Positions 48,558 through 57,420 are shown, counted from the first letter of the stretch. The stretch is DNA of 64,000 bases from Clostridiaceae bacterium (GCA_012838795.1 DUOO01000063.1:35348-99347), one strand, 5' to 3'. The notes: generated from the letters alone by a model not told the origin. Translations and numbers: made by a program.

Positions 48558-48765
48558 TATTTAACAGATTCCTCTTTTTCCTTAGATTATTATAACTTAA
48601 ACTTAAACTGTGAACCACAATTTAATCTGATAATTGCCAGAGAAAAAGCCTGTATTGTTAAAGTTGTGTTACAATATTAAAACAGATCAGTTATATTTTA
48701 GTTCTGTCGCCAAATTGAAAAAAATTTAGAAATAACAGAACACTATTTTCAAAGGAGATATAATT

Positions 48766-49284
48766 ATGGATTTTTTAGATTTAGTAAAGTCGCGTTATTC
48801 ATGCAGAGCTTATACGGATCAACAAATTGAGGATAGTTTAATTCAAGAAATATTAGATGTCGGAGGTAATGCTCCTGTTGGCAACGGAGCATATGACAGT
48901 CTGAATTTTACTGTTGTAAAAAGCGAAGAAGCGCTGGACAGAATCCGTGAGTATTCTGCTAAGACCGGAAGTGATCGCAGTCTGGGTGCGAAAGTAATTA
49001 TTTTTGTATCTTCCAATAATCTTAAAAACCCGATTTCTTATGAAAATGTGGCTTGTGCGGTTGATCATATGGCATTGGCCGCCAGTAATTTGGGCTTAGG
49101 AAACTGTTATTTGTATGGTTTTATCCGTGATATGGTTCAGGAAAATGCACCACAACTTGATGTCTTGAATTTAGCTGAAGGTTACGTACCGGCTGCTGCA
49201 TTGGCTATCGGCTATCCTGATTTAAGCCGGGTCAAACCTCCCAAAGTTGAATTAATCAGCAAAGTTAAAATAAATCACGTATAA
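48766..49284 (+). CDS. Nitroreductase family protein
   Basis: VKSRYSCRAYTDQQIE N-terminus, AASNLGLGNCYLYGF, ALAIGYPD; good RBS AAAGGAGA. Confidence 0.88.
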   Translation: MDFLDLVKSRYSCRAYTDQQIEDSLIQEILDVGGNAPVGNGAYDSLNFTVVKSEEALDRIREYSAKTGSDRSLGAKVIIFVSSNNLKNPISYENVACAVDHMALAASNLGLGNCYLYGFIRDMVQENAPQLDVLNLAEGYVPAAALAIGYPDLSRVKPPKVELISKVKINHV

Positions 49285-49502
49285 CTTAAATAATGCCGGA
49301 TTTACATAACCCCACTGCTCTGGCCGTATTGGGGTTAATTGGTAATTTACACATTGTTTAAGATTATAGAACAATATTTTGATTTAAATAAAATAATTCC
49401 TCGCATTTTATTATCATACTATGAAATAAAATAATAAAGTTATTATATAGTTAATTTTAAAATAATTATTTATTAGAACACTTCATGCGATAAAATAGTA
49501 AC

Positions 49503-49550
49503 TTGACAATTTGAACATTGTTCAGTATTATTAATTTGAACATTGTTCAA
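49503..49550 (+). promoter_or_regulatory. Promoter with two copies of palindromic operator TGAACATTGTTCA
   Basis: TTGACA 49503-49508, 17-bp spacer, TATTAT 49526-49531; palindromes at 49512-49524 (in the spacer) and 49536-49550 (over predicted start site); upstream of tetR-like gene. Confidence 0.8.
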
Positions 49551-49564
49551 AGGTGGAGGTTACT

Positions 49565-50200
49565 ATGAGGAATAGTAAGCAAAGTGAAAACAACTTTCAA
49601 AATTATTCTGACGTTAAAGAAAAAATTATCGAGACTGCAATCACGTTAATTAAAAATTCAGATGGCTTAGTCGAAAATATTACCATACGTGAAATTGCCC
49701 AAAAAGCGGATGTTGCGGTTGGACTTATTAATTATCATTTTGGTTCTAAAAGCAGATTGATCGAAACTTGTGTACAACGAATCATAAGTAATGTTATGAA
49801 AACTTTTTCCGGGACAGAAGATTTGAAGAGTGATCAAAATCAGGAACGAAAAATCAGTTCTGCTTATAAAAATAATTCAAATATTGCATCTTTCACCGCA
49901 AGAGTTTTTACCTTTTTAATTGAAAATCCGGAGATTTCGAAAATATCCATGCTGGCCGATCTGGCACAGCCAAATTCGAAAAGCAATTCTTCTGTAAGTT
50001 TTAGAGCAATTTTCAAAGCAATCCCGGACACTGAGCAAGAGGAAATCAGAAAGTTAAAGGCATTTATACTTCTGGCCAGTATTCAATCCGCTTTCTTAAA
50101 CAGACAGATTATTGATCAGCTTTTGGGGTTTAATATGAATAAGCCGGATGATTACAAGCATTTCTTCCGTCTTATAACGCAAATCATCGGTATTACATGA
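49565..50200 (+). CDS. TetR-family transcriptional regulator (ORF track starts at 49553; ATG at 49565 follows a GGAGG)
   Basis: ETAITLIKNS..NITIREIAQKADVAVGLINYHFGSKSRLIE HTH. Confidence 0.93.
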   Translation: MRNSKQSENNFQNYSDVKEKIIETAITLIKNSDGLVENITIREIAQKADVAVGLINYHFGSKSRLIETCVQRIISNVMKTFSGTEDLKSDQNQERKISSAYKNNSNIASFTARVFTFLIENPEISKISMLADLAQPNSKSNSSVSFRAIFKAIPDTEQEEIRKLKAFILLASIQSAFLNRQIIDQLLGFNMNKPDDYKHFFRLITQIIGIT

Positions 50201-50222
50201 TCTTCACAGGAGAATTTATAAT

Positions 50223-51152
50223 ATGACTGACACTAATAAAAAAGTAAAGGGTCGAAAAATGAAATGGCTGTTTCTCGTTTTTTTAATATTAATTATTCTC
50301 TATTTAATCGTTCAAGGTTTTCGCTGTTCCAAAGGCTCAAAAACGGCACAAGATAAGCTTCATTCATATCAAGTAAAGACTGCAAATCTTTCATATGGTT
50401 CAATGACCTATATAGATGAAGGACAAGGCGAAGTTATTTTGTCAGTCCATGGAATATTCGGCAGATATGATCAAGCTTATGATAATATCAAAAACAGAGA
50501 AAGCAAAAATCGCCTACTGGCACCGTCGCGTTTCGGTTATCTCGGTTCTGCGGTAAAAGGAACCGGAACCCCTGCAGATCAGTCTAAAGCATTTAACGAA
50601 CTGCTCGACAGTTTGGAAATTGATCAAGTCTTTGTTTTGGCCACTTCGGCCGGAGGTACGCCTGCTATTCGTTTTGCTCTTGATTATCCGGAGCGTGTTA
50701 AAGGATTAATCTTATTTTGTTCCGCTATGCCTGTAAATGAAAAACCGGATACATACCTTGAATATCAAGCACCACCGGAACCGCTTCTGTCCGATTATGC
50801 GATGTACTTAATCAGTCCCCTTATGCCTGCCTTAATGGGTATGCCGGCGTCTACCGTAGAAACCATACTGCCGATTTCTGAAAGAAAAACCGGAGTTATT
50901 TTAGATGGCAAATTGACAAATCCGGATATGGAAAGAAATTTCGATCAATATCCAATTGAAGAACTAATCCCGCCGGTCTTGATTCTTCATTCGGAAGATG
51001 ACCCTGTTGCAAGTTTTAAGAAAGTTGAAAATGTACAGCATCGTTTTCCGAACCTCACACTCGTCACCTTCCCTGATGGAGGCCATATGATGACAGGACA
51101 CGGTGAAGAAATAGATATAGCACTTGAAAATTTCATGAACCGATATAAGTAA
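50223..51152 (+). CDS. Alpha/beta hydrolase with N-terminal TM anchor
   Basis: ILSVHGIFGRYDQA, nucleophile-elbow-like LATSAGGTPAIRF, VLILHSEDDPVASF, GGHMMTGH. Confidence 0.88.
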   Translation: MTDTNKKVKGRKMKWLFLVFLILIILYLIVQGFRCSKGSKTAQDKLHSYQVKTANLSYGSMTYIDEGQGEVILSVHGIFGRYDQAYDNIKNRESKNRLLAPSRFGYLGSAVKGTGTPADQSKAFNELLDSLEIDQVFVLATSAGGTPAIRFALDYPERVKGLILFCSAMPVNEKPDTYLEYQAPPEPLLSDYAMYLISPLMPALMGMPASTVETILPISERKTGVILDGKLTNPDMERNFDQYPIEELIPPVLILHSEDDPVASFKKVENVQHRFPNLTLVTFPDGGHMMTGHGEEIDIALENFMNRYK

Positions 51153-51280
51153 TTAATCCATAGGATATACAATTGCATGTCCATCCGAAGATTCTAAAAT
51201 TTATATTTTTTCAATGTGTTTGATAAATAGTTAAAATAAATTGTTAATATCCATTAGAAATATTTATCTTCGATTTTTTA

Positions 51281-51358
51281 AAAGACCTTGACAGGTCTTT
51301 TATTTTGAATTAAAATTTACCTAATCAGTTAATTAGTTAAATAGTTAACCAGTTAACA
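51281..51358 (+). promoter_or_regulatory. Promoter region of GntR/ABC operon: 20-bp palindrome over the -35 and four tandem 8-bp AGTTAAnn repeats
   Basis: TTGACA 51288-51293, 17-bp spacer, TAAAAT 51311-51316; AAAGACCT-TGAC-AGGTCTTT 51281-51300 (also terminator-like, followed by TATTTT); AGTTAA starts at 51327, 51335, 51343, 51351. Confidence 0.65.
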
Positions 51359-51381
51359 AATATAGTAAGAAGGGAGCATCC

Positions 51382-51756
51382 ATGAAACTGAATAATCAGG
51401 ACCAGAGACCTATTTACTTACAAATACAGGAAGGATTGGAGAATGCAATTCTTGGCGGAACCTATGCTGAAGAAACACAGATACCATCTACGACAGAATT
51501 GTCTCAAGTCTTTCAAATTAATCCGGCCACTGCCGGTAAAGGAGTAAACACCTTGGTTGATGAAGGTTTTTGCTACAAAAAACGCGGCATTGGTATTTTT
51601 GTTAAAAAAGGAGCACGTGAAATGTTGAAGAAAAAACGACAAACTGCTTTTAAGGAGACTTACCTGTCTCCCCTGATTAAAGAGGCAAAGCAGTTGGATA
51701 TTTCCATGGAAAATCTTATCCGGTGGATTAAGGAGGCAGATGATGCAAACAATTAA
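51382..51756 (+). CDS. GntR-family transcriptional regulator, YtrA subfamily
   Basis: Short GntR HTH (PIYLQIQEGLENAILGGTYAEETQIPSTTELSQVFQINPATAGKGVNTLVDEGF), no effector domain; next to ABC transporter. Confidence 0.92.
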   Translation: MKLNNQDQRPIYLQIQEGLENAILGGTYAEETQIPSTTELSQVFQINPATAGKGVNTLVDEGFCYKKRGIGIFVKKGAREMLKKKRQTAFKETYLSPLIKEAKQLDISMENLIRWIKEADDANN

Positions 51757-52600
51757 AGTATGTGATGTTTCAAAGAATTATCGTGATGTTTTAGCCTTAA
51801 ATAAGGTCAACCTCGAGTTGCAAGCAGGAAAAATATATGGTCTGTTAGGACGAAACGGAGCAGGCAAGTCAACCTTGCTCAAAATTATTGCTGATCGAAT
51901 CAGGCCGACAAGCGGACAAATACTCTATGATGGTAAAACCGTCTTAGATGATAGTACTTCACGCCAGCTGTACTTTTCCGAACCGGATAAAACTTTTCCT
52001 GAATTACTCAAGGTAAAGGAACTCTGTTACTACACGAGTCAATTCTATCCTAAATTTAATCTTGATGAGGTACAGCAGATTTTACAGAACTTTGGAATTA
52101 ATGAGAAAAAGCGGCTTAATCAGTTGTCTACCGGAAACTTTGCGATTGTTCGCTCTATTGTTGCGCTGCAGACCAGGGCAGGATTTATCTTCCTCGATGA
52201 ACCAACCTTAGGGCATGATGCCGTCAATAGAGAGTTATTTTACAATGAGGTTTTACGTATCTATCGGGAAGAGCAAAATACAATTGTTCTCTCCACGCAT
52301 TTGATTGATGAAATCAGCAATTTATTAGAAGAGGTGATATTCATTGACCGCGGTCAGATTTTCCTGGAAGATAATTTGGATAATATTATTACATCTCACT
52401 TATATATAACGGGTCCTTCAGAGCAGATAGAACGGATTGAAAGATCATATTCAGTGATCGAAAAGAAAGAAAATCTTGGGTTTGTTTCTTTACTCATACG
52501 CCCGACTTCCGTAACTCCGGACCTACCCGATGGCGTTAAAACAAGCCGTGCCGGTTTACAAGATATTTTTATTGCTTACAGCAAGAAGAAAGATAAGTAG
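51740..52600 (+). CDS. ABC transporter ATP-binding protein
   Basis: GLLGRNGAGKSTLLK Walker A, FIFLDEPTLGHD Walker B; signature reads LSTGN; overlaps gntR end by 17 bp. Confidence 0.94.
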   Translation: MMQTIKVCDVSKNYRDVLALNKVNLELQAGKIYGLLGRNGAGKSTLLKIIADRIRPTSGQILYDGKTVLDDSTSRQLYFSEPDKTFPELLKVKELCYYTSQFYPKFNLDEVQQILQNFGINEKKRLNQLSTGNFAIVRSIVALQTRAGFIFLDEPTLGHDAVNRELFYNEVLRIYREEQNTIVLSTHLIDEISNLLEEVIFIDRGQIFLEDNLDNIITSHLYITGPSEQIERIERSYSVIEKKENLGFVSLLIRPTSVTPDLPDGVKTSRAGLQDIFIAYSKKKDK

Positions 52601-52609
52601 GAGGTTTAT

Positions 52610-53401
52610 ATGAAGACTAATAGAAAAAACAAATCTTTATTATTGATATCAGTCAAGATATTAGCCCGTGACTATAAGAAGTATATTCTCAGCTTCTTAG
52701 GTGTGATGACGTTTATGTATCTTGTAGAATTTATTGTCGCTCTTACCAGTGGTAATGTAAAAATTGGCGGTATTGAAGGCGTATATTCCATTGCCTGCTT
52801 TGTATCCGGATTAGTCACATTCAAAGAGGAATACTACTTCTTGGCACAGAACCAGATACCCAAAATAACAATTAACAGGGCTTTTATTATTGAAGGCTTT
52901 TGTTTTGGAATACTTACCAGTTTTATGGTTGATATTTACTTTCATCTAATGCAATGGATCAGTCGCAGTTTAGGTCTTTATACACCGGGATTCTTTGCTC
53001 TGACCCCAATACCGATAGATCAAGGCGGATTAATTGGTTTCGGTCAGATATTGCTATTCCTCATCTTCTTGTACGTAACAATATATTTTATCGGTCTTTT
53101 ACTTGCCACGATTAATTATCGTCTTAACTGGCTAGGCAGAATTATTTTCTGGGTGCCTTTCGGTATTATTACTCTGAATGGTCTGATTGGCAGCTTGGAA
53201 TATCTGATCGACAAAACAGCAATAGAAGATTTGGACGTTCCTTCTCTCATCCTTGCCAAACCCTTTGTCAATGGCATCAATTGGATTCTGCAAAGCCTTG
53301 GCAACTTTATTATCGCAAGTTCTTTAATGATAATAATTTGTATTACCATAGGTTCTCTTCTCTTCCGCGGAGCTCAGCTTAAATATAGCAATGTAAAATA
53401 A
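52610..53401 (+). CDS. ABC transporter membrane subunit
   Basis: About six hydrophobic segments, immediately downstream of ATPase with RBS AGGAGG. Confidence 0.82.
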   Translation: MKTNRKNKSLLLISVKILARDYKKYILSFLGVMTFMYLVEFIVALTSGNVKIGGIEGVYSIACFVSGLVTFKEEYYFLAQNQIPKITINRAFIIEGFCFGILTSFMVDIYFHLMQWISRSLGLYTPGFFALTPIPIDQGGLIGFGQILLFLIFLYVTIYFIGLLLATINYRLNWLGRIIFWVPFGIITLNGLIGSLEYLIDKTAIEDLDVPSLILAKPFVNGINWILQSLGNFIIASSLMIIICITIGSLLFRGAQLKYSNVK

Positions 53402-53445
53402 GATATCAGGGGTTGTCTTAATATTTTGAGACAACCCCTGATATC
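53402..53445. terminator. Perfect 17-bp-stem hairpin between convergent genes, probable bidirectional terminator
   Basis: GATATCAGGGGTTGTCT-N10-AGACAACCCCTGATATC directly after the ABC permease stop codon; no long T tract on either side. Confidence 0.6.
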
Positions 53446-53470
53446 GAATTTGATAAATCTGTTGCGGACT

Positions 53471-54310
53471 TTATTTTCCTAATATATAAATATGATTTGA
53501 GCTATCAGTACTGGTTTGAATTTGGCATTCCAGCTGTAACGATTTTTTCGGATTTTGTCTGATTACCGTTTGTAATAGTATGGTTGGCAAAGCAAAGCTC
53601 AACTCTAATTTATCCGGTTTAACTTCCAGATAATAAATGATTTCATCTGTATTTCCGATTTGGCACAAATCATCTATTATTTCATGTAAATATTTCCAGC
53701 CATGAAATTCTTTTATAATATTATGATCGGAAATATTAAAATTATTATCCGGTTTATAATTCAATGTTGAGAAATTTTCTATTGTTTGTATTATTTGCTC
53801 TTCTGTAATACCACTTCCGCCATAGTCAATGGCATTGTCATCATGGAAAAGTGCATTCGTAAACAATTCTTCCCATTCTTCTACATAAGAATTGAGTTCG
53901 TTTTCTGTGAGATTAAATTCTTGTCGGATTAGTTCCGGTTTAAACACTTCTTTGAATTTGTCTTTGATCAGCCGAAATAATTTTGTCATAGTGCTTTTTT
54001 CGATATGATAGGTTTCTTTGATTTTAATTGTTTTTGCCAGTTTGTCCTTTAACTTATCGATTTTCTGATCGAAAGCAAGGCAAACTTCTTCATCAGATAA
54101 CTGTAATAAGCATTTGATCTCAGTAATACTGAAATCGGCCAATTGAAGATTCTTAATTTTAATATAATCGTACAATTGATTTTTATTATAGTATCGATAA
54201 CCATTCTCAACATCAACGAAGGCAGGTGATAGTAAATTGACCTGGTCATAATATCGTAAGGTTTGAGTTGAGCATTGGCAGAGATTGGCAAACTCTTTGA
54301 TTTTTATCAT
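53471..54310 (-). CDS. MerR-family transcriptional regulator
   Basis: IKEFANLCQCSTQTLRYYDQVNLLSPAFVDVENGYRYYNKNQL N-terminal HTH; coiled-coil and C-terminal domain. Confidence 0.92.
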   Translation of the reverse strand: MIKIKEFANLCQCSTQTLRYYDQVNLLSPAFVDVENGYRYYNKNQLYDYIKIKNLQLADFSITEIKCLLQLSDEEVCLAFDQKIDKLKDKLAKTIKIKETYHIEKSTMTKLFRLIKDKFKEVFKPELIRQEFNLTENELNSYVEEWEELFTNALFHDDNAIDYGGSGITEEQIIQTIENFSTLNYKPDNNFNISDHNIIKEFHGWKYLHEIIDDLCQIGNTDEIIYYLEVKPDKLELSFALPTILLQTVIRQNPKKSLQLECQIQTSTDSSNHIYILGK

Positions 54311-54373
54311 ATCTATACCCCCTACTCAAAATATATCTTTATAGTTTACTTTAAGGTCAAGCTTATTTTTTCT

Positions 54374-55150
54374 TTAGTCAATCGATTCCTGAATTAAGGC
54401 AATGATTCTTTTATCAGTTAAATAATTTTCATGTTCAATATCAGAATAAATATGTAAATCGACCGTTTCATAATTGTCGGCCAATTTTTTTTGAATTTCA
54501 CTTTTCAATGTCAGATCGGTATCGGAACCAATGACAGTTACCGGACAAGTAGTATTTTTTGCGTATTCAGTCACTATTATATTGTTGGATATGAATACCT
54601 TAAACGGTCCCCGAAAAATCGGTATGATTTTATTATAAAGATCGGAAAAATCCCGAAAACCGGCCAACAAAAATAAATGATCACATTTACGAACAGATGC
54701 GAGGTAGGCAGCCATGCCACAACCATAACTATGACCAATCACAACTATTTTTCTCCCCGGATAATGATCCGCAGCCCAATCATAAAACTCCTCAGTTGAT
54801 GCTTGCATTGTGTGCAAATTCATTTTCCCGCGGCTGTCTTGCGTGCCGTAATAGTCAACAGCAAGAAATGGAACATCATAGAAAGAAGCATAAATACCTA
54901 CGGTATTGTAGGCAACATAAAACGAACCGCCAAAGCATAAAATAATAGTATTGGATTCATTTGTCAGATTATAACCATAACCTGTCAACTTTTTTGTATA
55001 GTGTATTTTCTGTGGAGTCACATTGACTTCATCCATCTGTTTCTTCCCTTTATAAAAAGAATAGGAAATGGTCAGTAAAATTGAATTACTCAAAAACCCG
55101 ATAATCAAAATCCACATAACAATTTTTAAAATAACTCTAATGACTTCCAT
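54374..55150 (-). CDS. Alpha/beta hydrolase with N-terminal TM anchor
   Basis: ILCFGGSFYVAY, nucleophile elbow VVIGHSYGCGMAAY, VTVIGSDTDLT, IEHENYL His. Confidence 0.85.
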   Translation of the reverse strand: MEVIRVILKIVMWILIIGFLSNSILLTISYSFYKGKKQMDEVNVTPQKIHYTKKLTGYGYNLTNESNTIILCFGGSFYVAYNTVGIYASFYDVPFLAVDYYGTQDSRGKMNLHTMQASTEEFYDWAADHYPGRKIVVIGHSYGCGMAAYLASVRKCDHLFLLAGFRDFSDLYNKIIPIFRGPFKVFISNNIIVTEYAKNTTCPVTVIGSDTDLTLKSEIQKKLADNYETVDLHIYSDIEHENYLTDKRIIALIQESID

Positions 55151-55805
55151 TTATCTTATCTTCCTCTTGTTTTCGTAAATAATAATTTGGAGCTTCCGGA
55201 TCGTGTCCGTATTTCTTAAGATTATTTACTACTAAAAAAGTAAGAAATTTTGTGAAAATACGGGTTGTGAGTTTACCAGGAGGAGGTTGTGCCTCTTCGT
55301 ACAGGCTATTGGGAGATTGAACTCCCTCAACAATGTTCCGGATAAACTTATCAAAAGCCGGGACAATTCTCTTGCGGTTCATATGTTTTTCCAGAGGTTT
55401 TCCGTCCAACATAGCCCCGATACCTAATACAAAACCGCCTTGCCATGACAGATGATTCTGTTCTGCAAATAATTTAAGACAGATAAGTCCGTGCTGATGT
55501 GTATGGATATAGGGCATACCCCCGTTGATGATGCCATAAAGTTTTTGACCGGAAAAATTTCCCTTAATCGAAGCTAATTCAAGTAATTCAATTAGTCTGG
55601 CAGGATAAGTATTGATATAGCAAGGTCCTGATATGATAATGGTTCCGGCCTTTTGCATTGCAAGTACCAATTCATCCAAACTACCTCTCTGGGGCAAAAA
55701 GAATATTTTACCACCGGTGACAACTTGGACGCGTTCAAGTAACATGGCGCTGGTTCCTTTATGTCTGGGGCTGGCACAAATAAGCATTATATTCGACTTA
55801 TTCAT
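55137..55805 (-). CDS. NAD(P)H-dependent FMN reductase/flavodoxin-like family protein (ORF track extends to 55823)
   Basis: IMLICASPRHKGTSAMLLERV flavin-binding loop-like start; ISGPCYINTYPARLIELLE. Confidence 0.8.
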   Translation of the reverse strand: MNKSNIMLICASPRHKGTSAMLLERVQVVTGGKIFFLPQRGSLDELVLAMQKAGTIIISGPCYINTYPARLIELLELASIKGNFSGQKLYGIINGGMPYIHTHQHGLICLKLFAEQNHLSWQGGFVLGIGAMLDGKPLEKHMNRKRIVPAFDKFIRNIVEGVQSPNSLYEEAQPPPGKLTTRIFTKFLTFLVVNNLKKYGHDPEAPNYYLRKQEEDKINGSH

Positions 55806-56334
55806 GGATAATCTCCTGTACAATATTATTAAGTGAGACCCTATTTAATCTGCTGTCAAGAATAAATGTCTGTCCTTTGACACTCATGATCTTTCGGTTT
55901 TCCTGATGAAGATGTAAAAAGGCTGAGCATTCTGCTTCATTCAAATTATCTCCTATACCAACCATATAATAGTTCATGCCAACTCTGCTCATTCCCTTTA
56001 CTATTTCTCCGTCTTTCACCCGGTAGCGAGGATCTCCGAGAGCCGCCATACGGTCCATCACCTTCTTGATATGGTGGCTGACACTGCCAAATACTACAGG
56101 AGAAACCAGTACAAGTGAACGGCACACCGCTATTTTGGGCAACAGTAATTGCATGTCATCTTGGATAATGCAACGGCCAAAAGTTTTCCCGCTACAGCTG
56201 TTACAAGCCGCACATGGTTTGATTTGGAGGGCATCGGCGGAAAAACGAACAATTTCAGTTTCACTAAGATGCATTGCTTCCTCCAGCGTCGGACCCCAAT
56301 TTCCTCTGTTGTCATCTGAGATGATTAATATCAT
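55798..56334 (-). CDS. Flavodoxin-like NAD(P)H-dependent FMN oxidoreductase
   Basis: CAACNSCSGKTFGRCIIQDDMQLLLPKI iron-sulfur-flavoprotein/NADPH-FMN reductase style motif; VSPVVFGSVSHHIKKVMDR. Confidence 0.82.
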   Translation of the reverse strand: MILIISDDNRGNWGPTLEEAMHLSETEIVRFSADALQIKPCAACNSCSGKTFGRCIIQDDMQLLLPKIAVCRSLVLVSPVVFGSVSHHIKKVMDRMAALGDPRYRVKDGEIVKGMSRVGMNYYMVGIGDNLNEAECSAFLHLHQENRKIMSVKGQTFILDSRLNRVSLNNIVQEIIHE

Positions 56335-56345
56335 ATGTTGTCCTC

Positions 56346-56843
56346 TTATTTGTTAATATCTTGTGCGATAAATTTTAAATTCTGATACAATTGATCGATC
56401 ACCATTCGTGCTTTGGCCAAATCTTCATCGGATATTCCTGCGAACAAATTATCCATAAAAAGGCGATTGCTTTGCCTATATTTTTGTTCAAACACTTCAA
56501 CTGCAGGGGTAAGCTTCACAAGTGTCCTGCGTTGATCTGCTTCATCTTTTTCCAGGATAATAAATCCGGTTGACTGTAACCGTAACAGAAGTTGCTTCAT
56601 ATTTTGATGAGAAGTTCCCACAAAGTTGGCTATTTGAGAAATAGAGGGTAAAGGCTGCAGCATACAGGCTCCCAGTAAGGCAAACCATTGTTTCCATGTT
56701 ATTTCTTCAAATACATAATCCCCCACAGTTTGCATACGGTTAGCAAATGCAGTTAACATGCCGAAAAGGTAATATCGATCATCTATACTGTTCAGGTCAA
56801 TGGACATGTGGATATTATCCGGTTGGATTTTATTTTGCTTCAT
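56346..56843 (-). CDS. MarR-family transcriptional regulator
   Basis: Winged helix PSISQIANFVGTSHQNMKQLLLRLQSTGFIILEKDEADQRRTLVKLTP. Confidence 0.92.
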   Translation of the reverse strand: MKQNKIQPDNIHMSIDLNSIDDRYYLFGMLTAFANRMQTVGDYVFEEITWKQWFALLGACMLQPLPSISQIANFVGTSHQNMKQLLLRLQSTGFIILEKDEADQRRTLVKLTPAVEVFEQKYRQSNRLFMDNLFAGISDEDLAKARMVIDQLYQNLKFIAQDINK

Positions 56844-57250
56844 GGGGTCTCACCGCTTATTAATGCTTCTAATACAGCAGTTTTAATGATTACACTTGAG
56901 GCTGTTGCACCACTTATACTGTCCACATCCGGACTGTTATTTTTAACGATGCTATCACAAATTGCTTCAGCACCATAACCGGGGCCGTGACTATGTTCCG
57001 GAAGATTTACCCGGAGGATTCGGCCATCACGCACAGTTACCTCTACTTGCGCAGTAACCAAAAGTGCAGATGCACTTCCCTCGTAAACTCCATTGGGTAT
57101 ATCCGAGATATTAACCATGGTAAAATCTTGTTCAGCGTATTTATTTATCTGTTGACTCATTAAAAAGAAAACGACAGCAACAATCACAAACAACAGAATA
57201 GCTGACAAAATGAGAATTCGTTTGATCTTCTTATTACCCTTCTTTTCCAT
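56840..57250 (-). CDS. Membrane-anchored FMN-binding domain protein
   Basis: N-terminal TM; DGRILRVNLPEHSHGPGYGAEAI and flavinylation-like motif DSISGATASS. Confidence 0.87.
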   Translation of the reverse strand: MEKKGNKKIKRILILSAILLFVIVAVVFFLMSQQINKYAEQDFTMVNISDIPNGVYEGSASALLVTAQVEVTVRDGRILRVNLPEHSHGPGYGAEAICDSIVKNNSPDVDSISGATASSVIIKTAVLEALISGETP

Positions 57251-57292
57251 AGAAATCTTCTCCTTGAAAATAAGTAATATATTACCTATTTA

Positions 57293-57339
57293 AGAATAAT
57301 ATGACACAGAATGTCTGTCAAGATATTCTGTGTCATATT
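57293..57339 (-). promoter_or_regulatory. Promoter and 15-bp inverted-repeat operator of the FMN/MarR operon
   Basis: Minus strand TTGACA (57321-57316), 17-bp spacer, TATTCT (57298-57293); AATATGACACAGAAT-N12-ATTCTGTGTCATATT (57298-57339) centred on the -35. Confidence 0.65.
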
Positions 57340-57420
57340 AGAAATTTAATTATTTAAGCATAAAGTTGACCCTAATTGTTCGTAGTATTTTTCACAATAT
57401 AATATTATTTTATTACATTA

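Noticed and set aside
49307-49337. Inverted repeat TAACCCCA...TGGGGTTA after the nitroreductase gene
   Set aside because: 8-bp arms with a 15-nt loop and no U tract; only a weak terminator candidate.
51327-51358. AGTTAA repeats as a CRISPR-like array
   Set aside because: Repeats are 8 bp and contiguous, with no spacers and no cas genes.
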